NCBI GenBank assembly: GCA_015178975.1
Contig: WHVD01000077.1
Coordinates: 1-64,000, forward strand
Direction of reading: 5' to 3'
DNA: 64,000 nucleotides
DNA from: Hysterangium stoloniferum
Taxonomy: Eukaryota; Basidiomycota; Agaricomycetes; Hysterangiales; Hysterangiaceae
Below the pieces are notes generated by a model, which did not search any database, had not been told where the DNA came from, and saw nothing but the letters and a program-made list of their open reading frames with translations. This document shows, in pieces, positions 1 through 13,576 of the stretch (position 1 is its first letter; each line of letters opens with the position of its first letter). The position numbers were made by a program, and so were the translations under genes.

Positions 1-2500
1 TAGTGTATATATCTAATACATGATATACAGACTATACAGATGCCCACACTGAAGTAACTCTTAAGGTTCCTGGGGTAGATACATCCTACATGCTATGCAG
101 AAAATGAATGTACTCACACAGAAGTGATTCTTGAGACTTTTAGGGTAGATACACAGCAAGTGATATGCCAGATTATAGGGGTATTAACACAATGATAATT
201 CTTGAGATTTCTGGGTGTACATACACAGCAATATAATTATATACATGGAGTGGAACCTCATGGGGATTGGGAAGATTGGGAAGATTGGGGGGATTGGAAA
301 AATTGGATTGGAAGAATGGAAGGACTGGAAGAGATTTTGGAGGAGAACTGGGGGTAATTTGAAAAAAATATCACAATGATTAGAGGAGAGCATAAGAACT
401 GGGTTTGGAAAATAATCCAACCCAATCTCTCTGCCCAACTCCTTCACACATCCCCCCCCCCACTTGAAAGCATGTAGTTTGCACAAAGTAGTGGTTTATT
501 CCCCTCATCACTCAATCTATTAGCTGTTTTCCTTTGCAGTAAATATCCATCCTACACTATTCAACTGTTGCACTATTGAAACATGGCAAATCACAGCCAA
601 ACCAAAAATTGTGTTATTCAAATAACAACTGCATAACGGCTAGAATAATTACTATCTGAGGGATGAATGCACAGAAGGTTCTGTTATAAACAATATAATT
701 TTGTGATGATCTGTATCATAATCTTATTTAGTTGTGTAAAATATATGTAAACTATTGTAGTAAGATGGATTCCTATTACTATTGGAATGATGTTTCCTTC
801 TCTTGACATGTGCTTCATTAGCTTATAGAGCATTTTCTGGTGTACTCCATTACAATAATTCAGAATTCCAGCCATGATCTATATAGTCTCTGTGGCAGTA
901 AGATAATATATAAAAAGTGTTAGTGAAAAACAAACCCTTGTTTCCAGTGGAATAACATTTCTTCCTTGTTTGTATGACATGCTCATTTAGTTAGAACTGT
1001 TTCAATGGTGTAGTAGTTCCACAGATAGACCAGTTGAACACTGTAAGACTAATATCTGCAGCAGATGAAAACAGCTAATAGATTGAGTACTGAGAGAGAA
1101 AAAAACCATAGCTTTTGTGCAGCCACATGTGAACTTGTTGTGAACTGAGATTTAAATGTATCCGAGAGAGTAGTGGGGTTGGAGTGTCCCTGACAATAAT
1201 AAGAAAACCCTTGATCATGTATCACATCATTTATCAACCTTCTTTGTTTGACTTGACATTTTACTATCAACCATCCTTTGTTCTACATCTTACCACCACT
1301 TAATCTTTACTTCAATTGTTGTTTGTCTCCTATAATTACCCCCTTTTGATCTTTCATATGTACCTCAGTCAATTTTCCCCATCATATTGATTAAGGTACA
1401 TTATTCACAACTTAGTCTATTTGTTACATTAGCATACTAATTCTTAATTGGTAGTAATGCTATTTGGTATAGACCCTATTTGAAACTCTCTATAAATCTC
1501 AGAGAGAATAAATAGGGGGTATTGAGAGAGAGGTTGGGAGTATTGGGAGAGACATTGGAGGTATTGGCAGGAGAATTAGGGGTATATGGAGAGAGAGATG
1601 GGAGGCATTGGAAGAGATATTGGGGCATTTGGAGTGATTGAGATGGGAGTATTGGGAGGGAGATGGAGGAAAATATATCAAGGAGTTGGACAGAGGGATT
1701 AGGTTTGGGATTGAGTTGAATTATTCCCCAACTCTCTCCAATTCTCCCAATCTCCCTGATCCCCCCATTTCCCCATTCCCCCCAATTCCCAATCCCCCTA
1801 ATTCCCAATCCCCCCAATTCCCATAAAGGCTTTACTCTATGTATTTGCTTAAATATCTCCAGATAAGCTGTATAGGTCAATCTTATAAATCTCAACACTG
1901 TGTAGATCATCCTCTGGAATCTGAATATTTACTCTGAGTGACTGCCCCTATATATGTACTGGCTCATCCATCAGTTAATCACAATATCACAAGATGATAT
2001 ATTGACATGTAGTATGTGAACACCTCTCTAATCTGCATATCATGTGTTGTGTGTCTTCTCAAAGAATCTCAAGAAGCCCTTCCAGGTGAAGCAGTCCCAA
2101 ATCTGAATATCATGCACTGTGTCTCTCTTAGAAAAGTCAATAATCACCACTGTGTGATCACATATATTTTCTGCATAGTGTGTACTATGTATTCACCCTA
2201 GGAATCTTGAGAATCACCTCAGTGTAGGCACCCATATAATCTGTATATCATGTTCTGTGTATGTACATTAAGAATCTCAAGAAGTACCTTTGGTGAATAC
2301 CCTATAATCTGTATATCACTTGCTGTGTATCTACCCTAAAAATCTCAAGAGTCACTTCTGTGTGAGCACATCCATTTTCTGCATAGCATGTAGGATGTAT
2401 CTACCCCAGGAACCTTAAGAATTACTTCAGTGTGGGCACCCATATAGTCTGTAAATCATGTATCATGTATTAGATATGTATACTAGGAATCTTAAAAATT
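1..2500. repeat. Large imperfect inverted repeat (foldback), about 2.5 kb
   Basis: The reverse complement of bases 1-650 can be followed in order through bases 960-2490. Bases 1-180 match 2310-2490 closely, 240-470 match 1680-1840, 480-560 match 1060-1130, and the stretch near 570-590 matches about 1000. The unpaired centre is roughly 660-960. The right arm carries an extra ~545 bp (1133-1677) that is GA-rich and itself repetitive. Open frames here are low-complexity products of the repeats and no gene is supported. It could be a foldback transposon or two inverted copies of one element; the outer end lies beyond the window edge. Confidence 0.75.
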
Positions 2501-2610
2501 ACCTGTGTGAACACTGCTATAATCTGCATATCATATGTTGTGTATCTACCCTAAGAAACTCAGGAATCACATCTGAGTGAGCTCCCTATATACTTAATAG
2601 ACCAGCTAAC
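1925..2610. repeat. Minisatellite, ~68-bp unit, 8-9 diverged copies
   Basis: Each unit contains variants of 'CTGTATATCATGT', 'GTGTATCTACCCTA', 'AATCTCAAGAATCAC' and 'CTGTGTGAGCAC' in the same order. About 3.5 further units lie in inverted orientation at 1-240 on the other foldback arm. Units differ by roughly 10-25 percent by eye, so the array is not recently homogenised. Confidence 0.75.
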
Positions 2611-2935
2611 CTTGGTGTGCATTACACACTCTCACCAGGTCCCAGCCCAATCAGCATGAGACTCCTCTAATGTAGATGCAGCGACACTGCTCTTTAGTCT
2701 GTGATTGTTACAACCATATCCATCTTTGCAACAGTCTTCCAAACCCCTCCCTTAGCAGACTGCAATTCATTTCAATGAAGCTTCTGAAGTAGTCCAATCC
2801 ATTATTTATAAATGTATCTATGTGGTACACTCTGTTGAGAATCTAATTTTAGGGGTAACCTCTCATTCCCAGGACTCATAACAACAAATCGTAACAATAA
2901 GTGGCTCACTGGCTCACATAATTCTCATTTTCTGT

Positions 2936-2989
2936 GTGCAGAGTGCCGACTGCGTGCAGAGTGCCGACTGCGTGCAGAGCGCCGACTGC
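2936..2989. repeat. Three tandem copies of an 18-bp unit
   Basis: The unit GTGCAGAGTGCCGACTGC is repeated three times with one substitution (GAGTG to GAGCG in the third copy). It lies in otherwise non-coding sequence between the foldback and the first gene. No function can be assigned. Confidence 0.85.
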
Positions 2990-3401
2990 ATACATCATCA
3001 GTATACTTTCATTCATGCAACATTCAAAAGTGAATACACTCACAGTGTCGGTGCAAAGCCTTGGCTTGGCTGTATCACATGACAACCTGGTTGCTCTCTA
3101 TCTCTTAAGGTGAAGTTATTTTTTGGAGGCATGCATACACAATGCAATAGAACATACAGTCCCATAGCAGCCACAAGCTTCTCATTTGGCCCACTCCTAG
3201 TGACATGACTGGCTTTCTGTCCCTGCCTATGTCCCCCAGCCCCAGCACTGATAGAGATAAAATTCTGAAAAAAGACCACCCAAGACTACTCACCTTCTCA
3301 CGGGCCCAGTAGTGAGGGTCACACCATGTTCACCATCTTGGTCCATAGCACCACTGGAACAAGTCAATCGTGGTGAGCATCATTTTGATATATATAGTAG
3401 G

Positions 3402-6400
3402 TTACCTTGGCGGTTGCACAGCTATAATGGTGGTATTCGTGCTCCCTTCCCCCTCCGAACTAACCTGGGGAATGATATGAGCCCTGACCCCATTCTGCCA
3501 GCTCTTGCCTTGGCCTTCAATAATAGAGTCATTATCATCATCCCGGATCCGCTTCAGCAAAGGTAGTGAAGATTCGAGTCTGGACCCAGTTTCTGCTGGT
3601 CTTTTCCGACTAATTACATCACTGTGCTTCACAGGTAAGTCGGTCATCCCTAATTTTTCCTTATCGGCATGGTCACATGAGCTATTTATGTAGTGTGAGA
3701 GATGTCGTTACGGAATGATAAAAGATAAACATACATAGTGCCAATTTTCAAAACCAAGGCCTTGTTGAACTCTGCTGGGTTCTTACGATATTGTGTGGCT
3801 ATAGGTTTGCTGAATCTGTAGAGCTCCCATCAGTCATGCACTGGATGAGGATTTCATGACAAACTCCTCGTCTTTCTGCTCTTCATCATTGAGACAGTCA
3901 GCCTTTTTTGGCACAATCCGGCTCATACTCAATATCCCTTCAATGCTGGATGGTACATGGTGAGAATAAATCTACAATAAGGGAGTAGCCTTACTTCTCT
4001 GGGGTTAAAATTTGATGACCAAATGGTCCTCCAGCCTTTTCCAAATGAACAGGTGAGCATTTCATACGTTTTCTGCATACATTAATGTTAGTGCCTAGTG
4101 CAATCTAGCATGTTACAATAGTAACATACAGTGTCAGGTCATTCTGTCGCAAAAGTGCGACTCGGGTTGCACTAAGGGGTCGTGTCATTGTGACTGCTTT
4201 ATGTTTTGCTCTAACACAGACCTTAGTACCCAACGACGGTTTAGTAAGAGATCTGGCTCCCTGTGAGTACTGATGATATCTATCAGAATTGGAATGAGAC
4301 AATACATAAAGCTTAAGACTCACCTGAGTTTGCACATCCACTCAGCTGTCTCTTCGACCGCATTTTTGCACCATTCAGATGTTTCTGTTCCGTCTGCCCA
4401 TCCAGCAGCCATATACAGTCCATATACATAGGTAAACCGCTCCAGCAGAGAGCCTTGTTCAAACATTCCTTCAGACATTGTGCATGTCCATTCCTTCATC
4501 CCTTGCAAGGTTGTTGGCATACTCCACGTTATGTTGTGGAGGGTGAGGACAGTATCTTCTGGTCTGCAGCCCCTGATGCGAATTGCCGCTTGTTCCGCAA
4601 TTCTGTCAATGATATTAGGCCGGCTATCCCTGCGCCATTTCATATCGAACCACTAGGCCGAATTGAGCAAATGCCGGGTGACGCAAACATCAAACTGTCA
4701 GTATGAAATTGAAAGCCTTACCCGAGATGCATCACATGTTCCCCGACATTCAACTTCCATCATAATTTGCCACACGGCAAGTAAATCACCAGCCTGCTGA
4801 TGCTCGGACCTTTTGAAGCTCCCAAGTGTCCAGCGCCGCCAAGCTTCCTGGGCAAAAACACGTTCCATATTCTGTGCCACACTCTTCACATCTTCTAATA
4901 TGTCTGGGCAATACCCACCTGTCCCGAGACGGCGGGCAAATTCAACAGCACGCAGCATGTTGACGACATAGCCCTGCCCCCCCAAGCGCAACCATCTCAT
5001 TGCACTATTAGTCCTGTGATTGAGGATTGACTTGAGCACAAGTGAAACACGACCCAATAAAACTTTGTAAATTGAATTCCAATTTTCTCTGGGAAAATCA
5101 GCTGGATCGGGTACTGGAAGGGTAGTGTCAAACAGGGCACCAAATATGATTAAGGTTCCCTCTTTGTATGCTTGTGGAGGTGAAGTAATATCAATAATAG
5201 CCAACTGATAATGAGGTTCTTTAATTAATCCTTTCTGTTGACAGCTGTCACTCACAAACTTCATGTCATCAAACCTTTCACTTGCTTCAATGAATCGTGC
5301 GCTCTGTACACAAGACGCCCCATATTCACCCACAGAATCGTTGTCCCAATCGAGCAAAATTTCTCGATTTTCAAAATCAGTAAGCCACTTTAAATAACAC
5401 AGATTAGAAAAAATATCACTGCGTTTAATATCTTGCTGCTTACCCCTAAATAGTCATCAGATTCAAATGAATGTGTTGGCTGTCCTCGCCACATGATTTG
5501 CTCTGATTCTCCATTATCCTCACCACTTTCTGTATCTGTTTGAGTCTCATCACAGAGAAAATTACCACAAGAGGCAGCCTTTTTGCGGTGTGATACTGTT
5601 TCATTTGTGGGGAACTTGGCCTCAGCAATAGATGCACTTGAACAAGAAAGGTAATATATAAGGTTAACATTCTGGCAGTGTTAAAATTACCTGACTCACA
5701 TTGACTGAATGGATACTTCTGGCTTCTCGACATACAGAACAGCTTCTTCAGATTCCGTTTCAGGCCCGGAGAACACTGGCATCTCAATTGACTCAATACT
5801 GTCATCTGTATGGCTACCTTTGGTAGCACATGAACGAGATATCTTTGTAGCCTTTTTGATAGCATGATTACGGTGTCTGTGATGGTATGGTAAATGTGAG
5901 TGATAAGTGTGCAATGAAACTCACCTGCGCCGTGGCAGAGCTGTTGTGTGATGAACCCCATGTTTTTGCTCAAACCATGCAAACGTCTGTTCAGGGAGGA
6001 GTAGACCCTGTTCACCTTTCAAGATCCACATTATTAGCTCATCCAAGACAGCCTCATTCATGAAATGAGGTGGTCCTAATGGGAAATTAGAGTGGGGAAG
6101 ATGAGATGAATCAATCCATCGCCCTATATCCCCATTTGCCCGAGAAATGCTAGCCCAGGGGACACCATTTCCCCTTTGGTGGGCATATCTGTGACTAGGA
6201 ATTAATGCTACAATATTGATTAGCGCCTCTTTTGTTAACTTGTATCAAGTATAGTACATACTATATAGACCGTCCAAATACTTCTTGAGTGCTTTGCGCT
6301 TAACAGACTCAGAGGAAATCACCTCACCCGCATTGTTGAAGGATAGAGCAACTGACAGCTTCACAATTACAGGTAGAGTGAAGTGTTCAAGGGGTTTCCA

Positions 6401-8664
6401 GGTTGACAGTTGTTCAACCTGATCTCTACGCACTGATATTCCAATATACTTAGCAAAGCAAGGTCATGAAATAAATTTTCACTCACCATTTGAATTCTGG
6501 GCAATTGAATCACGGAATGCGCCTTCAATTCCTTTCCAAGTATCATTTCCCATGAATTTGAAGGGATTCTCAGTGGTATGTGACTGAAATTCCTCTCTAC
6601 AATACCAAATTCAACATAATACAACCAACATCAGACAAAAAGGTACAGCTTACGCATAAAATACTGCATTGCCTTTTGATGTCTTCCCCCCAGCCATGAC
6701 TAATGAACTGAAGTTTAGCTGCTTGGCCAAGACGTCTCCAATCAACCCATATATCTTTGGGATACTTTGATAAAGCTCATCACTATTGTATTTAAAATAA
6801 AAATCAGTGAGATTTCAACAATGATGTGTATGTTACTTGCATGGTTGGGATGGCAGTTTTAGCTTCATCAGCCTTTTTTCCCCAATAGGCACGTTCCTCG
6901 GAAGGTAAAACATCAAAAAGTTGGGATCTGACTTTTATTTGCATAGGAAACTCAGCCTTGCGTGACAAGCCAGGGGTCCACCCAATCTCAATGAGTGCAG
7001 CCTTTTCGAGTTGCATATAGTCCTGGGTCCCAGCAGCCCAAAGATCTTTAGCTGGAGGCTTTCAGACTCGTTTGAAGAGCAATGTGAGTATATCATTGCT
7101 ATCGTGGTTCTGGTGCTCCCTATCGCTGATGTAGTTGGAAATAAAAACTATTGGTCGCTAGAATGGGGATATATTTGAGTATAGTTGTGCTTGTGAATAA
7201 GTTGACTGACCTTCTGAGCGACATCCAGTGCAGATTGACTGGGATTCTCACCAACTACCTCATCCCACATAAAATCTGGCCAGTTATCCATATAGGCAGT
7301 GGCAAGCCTTTTCTTTCAATCCTTTTGTTTTGTTTTCTTGGATATGATGGCTTCTGCATTGTCAATGCCCCGTGGTGCATGAATATCCTCATAAACTGGC
7401 ATGCGATCTATGACCCATCACTTACCTGGGTCAGAGAGTGCCCACATTGATCTGCTGTGTAGTCGGACAAAAGGCCGAAATGGGACCAAATCTGTTGCTG
7501 TGAGATGAATACTGAGCAGAATGGGAGGGAAAAGGGAGGGAATGTGCCAACCTTTGCTATACGGACTATGTGCACTGTCAGTGGCAATAGCCTTTGCTTT
7601 GTGGGCCTGATTAGAATCAAGTTTACTGGTGTCTGATATGAAGATATAAGATCTATTAGTCCATGACCCCGTCAACAATAACAAACATGCCATTGAGCTC
7701 AAGTGTACTCATTTTGTATGGTGTCGTTTATCTAAAGAACAAGAAGGGCAGAGAGTTAGCTTGTAGCATTCTATATTGAACACGACTTACCCTTTTTGTT
7801 GGATTGAAGGGGAAAAAAGTGTCAAAGTGTAAGTTTACACTGAGTTTCTAGTCGATTGGTACCACTCGGATGTCCCTGATGGCATCAAAAGTGAATGGAC
7901 TCAAGGGTTGGCTTGTCATGCAAGAAGACTACTCCATTAAACTAATAATATTTAAAAACAGCGATTCTAGCCAGTATGCTGCGGGACACCCATCATTACT
8001 TGGTATATTATATATTATCATGAATTTAAAAGAATGTTGACTTTTTTAACTATTAATAAAAGATTGAGGCAAACAAGAAAAAAAAAAGTGAGCAGCAGAG
8101 ATGAAAGAGTATAGAGTTCTGGCATGAGCATCTGTCAAAATCAATCAATGTGACAGACTTGACATTCCCTTTTGGGGGGAAATAGTTGTTGCAATCATCA
8201 CAGAACTCAAATATATCAGGGCTGCCACAGATGAGCTCGGACTGTCTGAGTGAACACAAGATGACTGTGGAATTGGGTCTGGAGTCTCATGACAGTATTG
8301 TGAGCGACTTGCTTTTCTGTGAAAGACCTGAGTTCGTGAGGCAGTGTGACTACCAGGGTGGGGCAATACTAATAATACTCAGTTTTAACAGTGATACGTG
8401 CAATTATGTACTCACTTTTTGTCACAGGACAACTAACTATAAGTATGTCCAATTGAAGAATGCCTGCAGCTAGTGATAACGACCCTTTCTGCGAATGGTG
8501 GATGAGGTGGAATGTGTAAGTGAGGGGTGGATGATGCCGCAGACACCGAGTGGGATCCGTCGAGAGTATGTGTCCATGTCTCTACTGACTAAAAAAAAAT
8601 GACACTGTGAGTATACAAGACAAGGGAAGTTCAACATCTTAATACCATCGATTTTGTCTCCCAT
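3402..8664 (-). CDS. Multi-exon gene of unknown function (basidiomycete hypothetical protein)
   Basis: A chain of minus-strand open segments joins through well-formed short introns. Clear pieces in translation order are 8664 down to 8480 (starts MGDKID), 8366-8150, 7702-7418, 7400-7200, 7016-6804, 6780-6655, 6624-6480, 5914-5700, 5640-5446, 5385-4698, 4655-4320 and 4275-4136. Several junctions keep frame, for example ..TCDASR|WFDMKW.. across 4656-4697 and ..SDDYLG|WLTDFEN.. across about 5387-5444. The protein has an acidic Ser/Glu-rich middle followed by a helical, Trp-rich C-terminal region with LRLGGQGYVVNMLRAVEFA. No catalytic motif was recognised. One in-frame TGA at 7316-7318 sits where Arg would fit, so this copy may be a pseudogene or the segment may be spliced differently. 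Exact exon ends, the start and the link to the 3402-3647 segment are uncertain. Confidence 0.5.
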
Positions 8665-9991
8665 GAGCGTCGAAGTAATGCCTGTGGCCCTATTTTGTGA
8701 ATTAAATTAGAGCTATATGGGCATAGCATTGGAGTGAAACGCTACGTTTCTACAACTTGCAAACCTCTCAAAACGTCACCTCGTGCATCTTCCCATATAA
8801 ATGTTTGTATATGCCATCTCACAGATTGACTCAAAATCGCACCAGCGAAGGTTTTTGCTTTGCTCCAGCACGATGGACTCTGCTATTCTGTCCTGATTTT
8901 CGCGAATCAATCGCTGGAGCCTGGATGATATACTGTTCAGCAACTCAGGCTGCTAATGTGTCGATTGCTACGAACTCGAGCACAAAGCGCTGCCTGGTTA
9001 AAACACTTGTACGACTCCACGTCTTAAAGGCCGCCGATGCAGCGGCTACAGCCTGTTCAAACTCGGTGGGAGTAGTTTGAGGCACCCGAGTAATAAGAGT
9101 TTGGGTGGCCTACGGTCCACGTCAGAATTGCATCTCAAGAGAGGTCGGAGTGAACAAACAGGGTCTAAAACGTCGATCCATTCCGTGCTGTGCCTTTCAA
9201 CGAACTGACCTCCTATGAAGTTCCTGTGATATGCGTTTCAAACACGATGTTTATGCTTTCAGAAAGAAGGGGCACTTTGTTTTCCCGCCAGTAACGATAG
9301 TGGAAACACAGGATGTAGTACTTGGGTCTGTGACCGGTAAGGATGTGGTTATGTTGTGCGGAAGGTGGCCAAAGGTTCGCGCACTTCGATTTGCAGTAGG
9401 AGTGATAACTTTGATATGTCCTTCCACATTGCGAAGGGTGTATGTTCAGTTCACCTGTCTGATGAACTTGCGACACCACAGCCATTGGTGGGTTAGATGG
9501 TTTGAAAGGCTAGATGAAGTTTGAGGCCTAGCAGGAAGGTAAGGATGTGTTTCAGCACCAGACAGAACAAGATGTGACAGGGCATTACCTGTTTGAAGTT
9601 GGGGCTGGCAGTAAATATGTACAAGATCTCCAACAGTGTCAGGTTCCATGGGCTCTCATGGGCTCTATGATAATACTGTAAACTTGCGACACGACCCTGA
9701 CGGAAGCAAAAGAAATTGGGCAAAAAAAAGCAGACCATCAAGGTCGTTTTCACCAAAACTGTAAAAATATATGAGCCCATTGACTCTGAAAACACAAATA
9801 CATAGTATTTAGGGTGATTCTTGCTTGATTTCGTGGAAATCTTAGATAAATTGGGGTAAACATTGCTGGACCACAAAGGTCCGGCTAGGTCAAACGCCCC
9901 ACTTCGGAGTTTGCCTTGATTGCATTTTATTCCCCGCTCTCTCTCCCTTCCACTACCATCGCCCCCTCTTAACATCCATTCTTCTTTGAGA
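8665..9991. other. Intergenic stretch, no supported gene
   Basis: Open frames on both strands (for example 9231-9524 plus and 9213-9485 minus) overlap each other and show no recognisable motif or consistent splice pattern. The stretch separates a minus-strand gene from a plus-strand gene, so it probably holds two divergent promoters. Confidence 0.4.
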
Positions 9992-12073
9992 TATGTACCA
10001 CTCTCGTGCGAAATCCTCACTGCCTCATGGTCTCCAAAACAACAAATCGAGAAAAAGGGTATGTCCCATCTGTTTTACAATGTGGCGTCTTCTTCTAACC
10101 TGCCCTAGGGCCACAAAGACCCCTGAACAGATGTATGTCGATTCTCATTGACTTCAAATAATCCCTTTGGATACCAATCTGTTCGTTTGCACCGAATACC
10201 ACTAATCGCACATTATCGTTTAGGTGCCGCCACCCATGTTCTTCAGAACAGCGACTATCAGGGCGGTGCTAACCGCCAGTTTTATGGGGTGCATTCTCTC
10301 GTATTATGTCCCCGATTGGATAATTTGCACTCGGATGGACGAGATAGTGTAAGTTTATCCTGCTTGGACTCTGGCTATATTTCTACACAATTTTTTAGGG
10401 ATGCGTTTTCCGCACGACTTGTGGCCAAACGACGCCCGTCGTTCAAGTCGTTTATGGTAGTCCTCCCATACATTCGCGGCGACCTTCCCTACAACGAGGA
10501 TGGTCCCGTAGCCCCAATCACGTATCTCCTCTCAAGGTTGAGTCTCAATGGTAGCGTCCAGTAAACATGCGAAGAAGATGAAACCATGACCCCACCCGAG
10601 AGCGAAACACATCCCGCAGCCGAAGCGATCAATGAAAAGGTACTTTCGCTTCTTCTACAGGATACGCAGCTCACATCAGATCTCCATTAGCCCAACACTT
10701 TTCCTCAAATGCGAGAGCCAGTTGTTGTATGTTTTTTTTTGAAGCTGAACGATCTTTCACTAACGTGGCATTTTCTTATTTATCAGCAGAAGCACAATCC
10801 TGTCACCCCTGCTGTTGTCGTCTATTCATCGCCAGTTTGCGCAAACGAGACGCAGCCGATATTCCATCCAGGGGAACAGGTACATGCGATCTTTCCCTTT
10901 CTCTCAATCATCTGCTGATACCCTTCATTTTAGCAGCAGGCTGAAGCTCCCAACGAGTCCGCTACACAACAGAGCGGATATCAGGATCACACAGCGCAGG
11001 AAATGGATGAGCAAGGAGTCATCTTCCCCAACGGCCACTGGCAGCCTGCAACCGGCACAGCCGGTTTTGTCACACATCCGGACGTGAGCTCTACGCTCTG
11101 GATCACAGCTCCCAGCATGGCTGTACGTATCATTTTTTTTTCCTTCACGCAAATTATATTCTAATACACTGCATTCTAGCAACAGCCTGGCGCTCCCAGT
11201 GGTGACCCTTATCCTCCACAATATGGGTTCCCATCGCCGTATTTCACTTCGGAGAACGTTCCCCAGCAGGCGCTGGTGCCAGGACTCAACGAAGTTGTGG
11301 ATCTGTCAACCGGTTTGTCACCATATCCCAATGGAGGCGCAGCGCCCCCGATCACATCTCACAGTGGAACGGTATGTACCAATGTTTTACCACGTTGAAT
11401 GATACTAAGTTCATTATTTCTCCGTCTTTGACCGTTCAGTTTTCGCTATCAGTAATAGATCCCCAACTTTTGGCGATCTCTGGGCTAAACCCCATGCCGC
11501 AAGAAAGCATGCCTGAAGATCCACCGGACAGTCACGACCGTCCTATGCGTCCTCTGCCGAGGAGAGGCGTCCCCCAGTCACAAGTATGTTCTATCTAACC
11601 TGTATCTACACGTGCTAATACTACATTTCTCCCGCAAGGCTGGTCCCCCCACAAGTGTATGCGATTTGCTAGCTCTGAATAACATTGGTACTGTACGTGC
11701 ACGTCACATGCCTTCCAAGCTTAAGGACACTAACTGATGTTGCCCCGAATAGCGAGAATTTTGCCTGGCATTGAAAAAATACCAGGAAACGACGGTCAAC
11801 AAATATTACGCCACGAGTTGTGAAACACTGCTGCAAATGTTTCAGCAATACAGCCTATTGAACTCCGCACCGTTTGTATTTGCAGCTTGGACTTGCGAGA
11901 CACAACCGTTGGGGGATGACCCAACAGGTGTCGAGTTCACGCTGAGAGACTTGGAGTCCCCCCAGGACGATCCCGTTAGGCTGACATTTCAACAGATACT
12001 CTTGGTGATCAAGTTTATCTGTGGGACACTTCCCTTATATCAAATCAATGTTACGTCCCTCGATACCCCCTAA
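9992..12073 (+). CDS. Spliced gene of unknown function, Pro/Gln-rich protein
   Basis: From 10691 on, the exon chain is unambiguous and stays in phase 0: 10691-10726, 10787-10879, 10937-11122, 11180-11371, 11440-11583, 11639-11692 and 11753-12073 (stop TAA). Every intron is 40-70 nt with GTRNGT..YAG ends. The encoded part, about 340 residues, is rich in Pro, Gln and Ser and ends in a 106-residue more ordered domain (REFCLALKKYQETTVNKYY..). No family was recognised. The 5' part (9992-10639) is unresolved: possible exons at 9992-10060, 10109-10133, 10225-10343 and 10398-10639 read well singly, but one frame meets a TAA at 10562-10564 before rejoining the C-terminal frame. That stop may be a mutation or reflect an intron not placed here. 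Confidence 0.6.
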
Positions 12074-12600
12074 ATGTCCTTCAAGTTTTGTATTTAGTCA
12101 TCGTTTTTTTGTATTTACCCGGGGATTTTCATATCAGTCTTATTCTGGGCATTTATTGCACTCGTAAGTCGTCGTGACATTAGTTGACAACTTTGTTGCG
12201 TCTTGGGTAATATCGGTACTTCATGTAAATTATCTCTAGGCATTTTAAAAAATTAAAAAGTCTTATGCACAGAGACCGGGTCGCGCTTAGTGCAGCGTGG
12301 GAATGAAGTCTATTGTAGTTCGCATCTATATCTACTCTAGCCTGTGGATGTATTTTCCTTAGACACGGAAAGCGTTCAAGTTGGATTGTTCCTATGCCCC
12401 TTCATACGCCCGGACAAAGAAAATACGGGATAAATCCGTGGGATGGTTGGTGTGTTGCTAGCATTGAATACTAGCTTGTTCGCACGTTGTCTGTTGAAGT
12501 TATGGCCGCTCGGTAATAATCTCAATGTAATGACATCTGTTGGTCCTAGAGTACTTCACGCTAAACTACGTAATTCTGTATACATTGATTGACTGGGTAT
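12074..12600. other. Non-coding gap
   Basis: No open frame or repeat here was supported. It contains the 3' flank of the preceding gene and the undefined left edge of the gypsy remnant. Confidence 0.4.
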
Positions 12601-13576
12601 TGGGCAGTATTAATTTCCAGATTCCTGACACTTCCATTCCTCCTGCAGTGTCTAATCTGGCCAGAGCCTCTTCAGCCTTTACAGCACCTCCAGGTTCTAC
12701 TGAAACCTCTGAACCTCTGAAAATCTCTCTCATCAATGCTCCAGCATTTGTTAGGGCAAGTAAACTGGACAGATCACAGTGTTTTTTTTGATCAGCTTAA
12801 AAGTTGATGAAGCATCTGGATGTTTTGCAACTCCAGAATTATCTGAGCTACATAAAAGCTGACCTGGAAGGAGTTCCCAAAAAATACCATGATTTCATGG
12901 ATATTTTTAGTAAGCAGAAAGCTGACCGACTTGCACCACATAGGCCTTATGACTTAAAAATTGATATTGAGCCTGGTTCAAATCCACCCTTAGGACCTAT
13001 TTACCTGTTATCCTAATTAGAACTTTTGTTAATTTGGGAGTCCTTGGATGAACATTTGTTGATAGGTTTTATCTGTCCCTCAAAGTCTCTGTATGAAGTG
13101 CCCATCCTTTTCATTAAGAAAAAGGATGGTTCCCTTTGACTCTGTGTCAATTTCCAAGGTTTAAATTCCATAACATGGAAAGATAAGTATCCACTTCCAC
13201 TCATTACCAATTTACTTGATGCCCCACAGAAAGCTCAGATTTATACCGAAATACATCTTAAACACACCTATCATTTGGTCCAAATTGTCAAAGGTAACAA
13301 ATGGAAGACTGCTTTCCGGACCCTCTATGCATCCTTTGAATGGTTGGTTATACCTTTTGGCCTTACCAATGCCCCTTCTGCTTTTCAACATTTTGTTAAA
13401 TGATATATTTTCTGACATACTTGACATATGTGTTATAGTCTACCTGGATGACATTTTGGTATTTTCCAAAGATCCCCAGACTCCGAAAAAATGGTCTTTT
13501 TGCTAATGGTAAAAAATGCTATTTTGACATGGATTATATTGAATATTTAGGTTTCATTATTGGACCTGATGGTCTC

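Noticed and set aside
8347..10270. Similar short block GACTAYCAGGGYGG at 8347 and 10249 suggesting related genes
   Set aside because: The match is only about 15 bp on opposite gene strands and does not extend; chance is sufficient.
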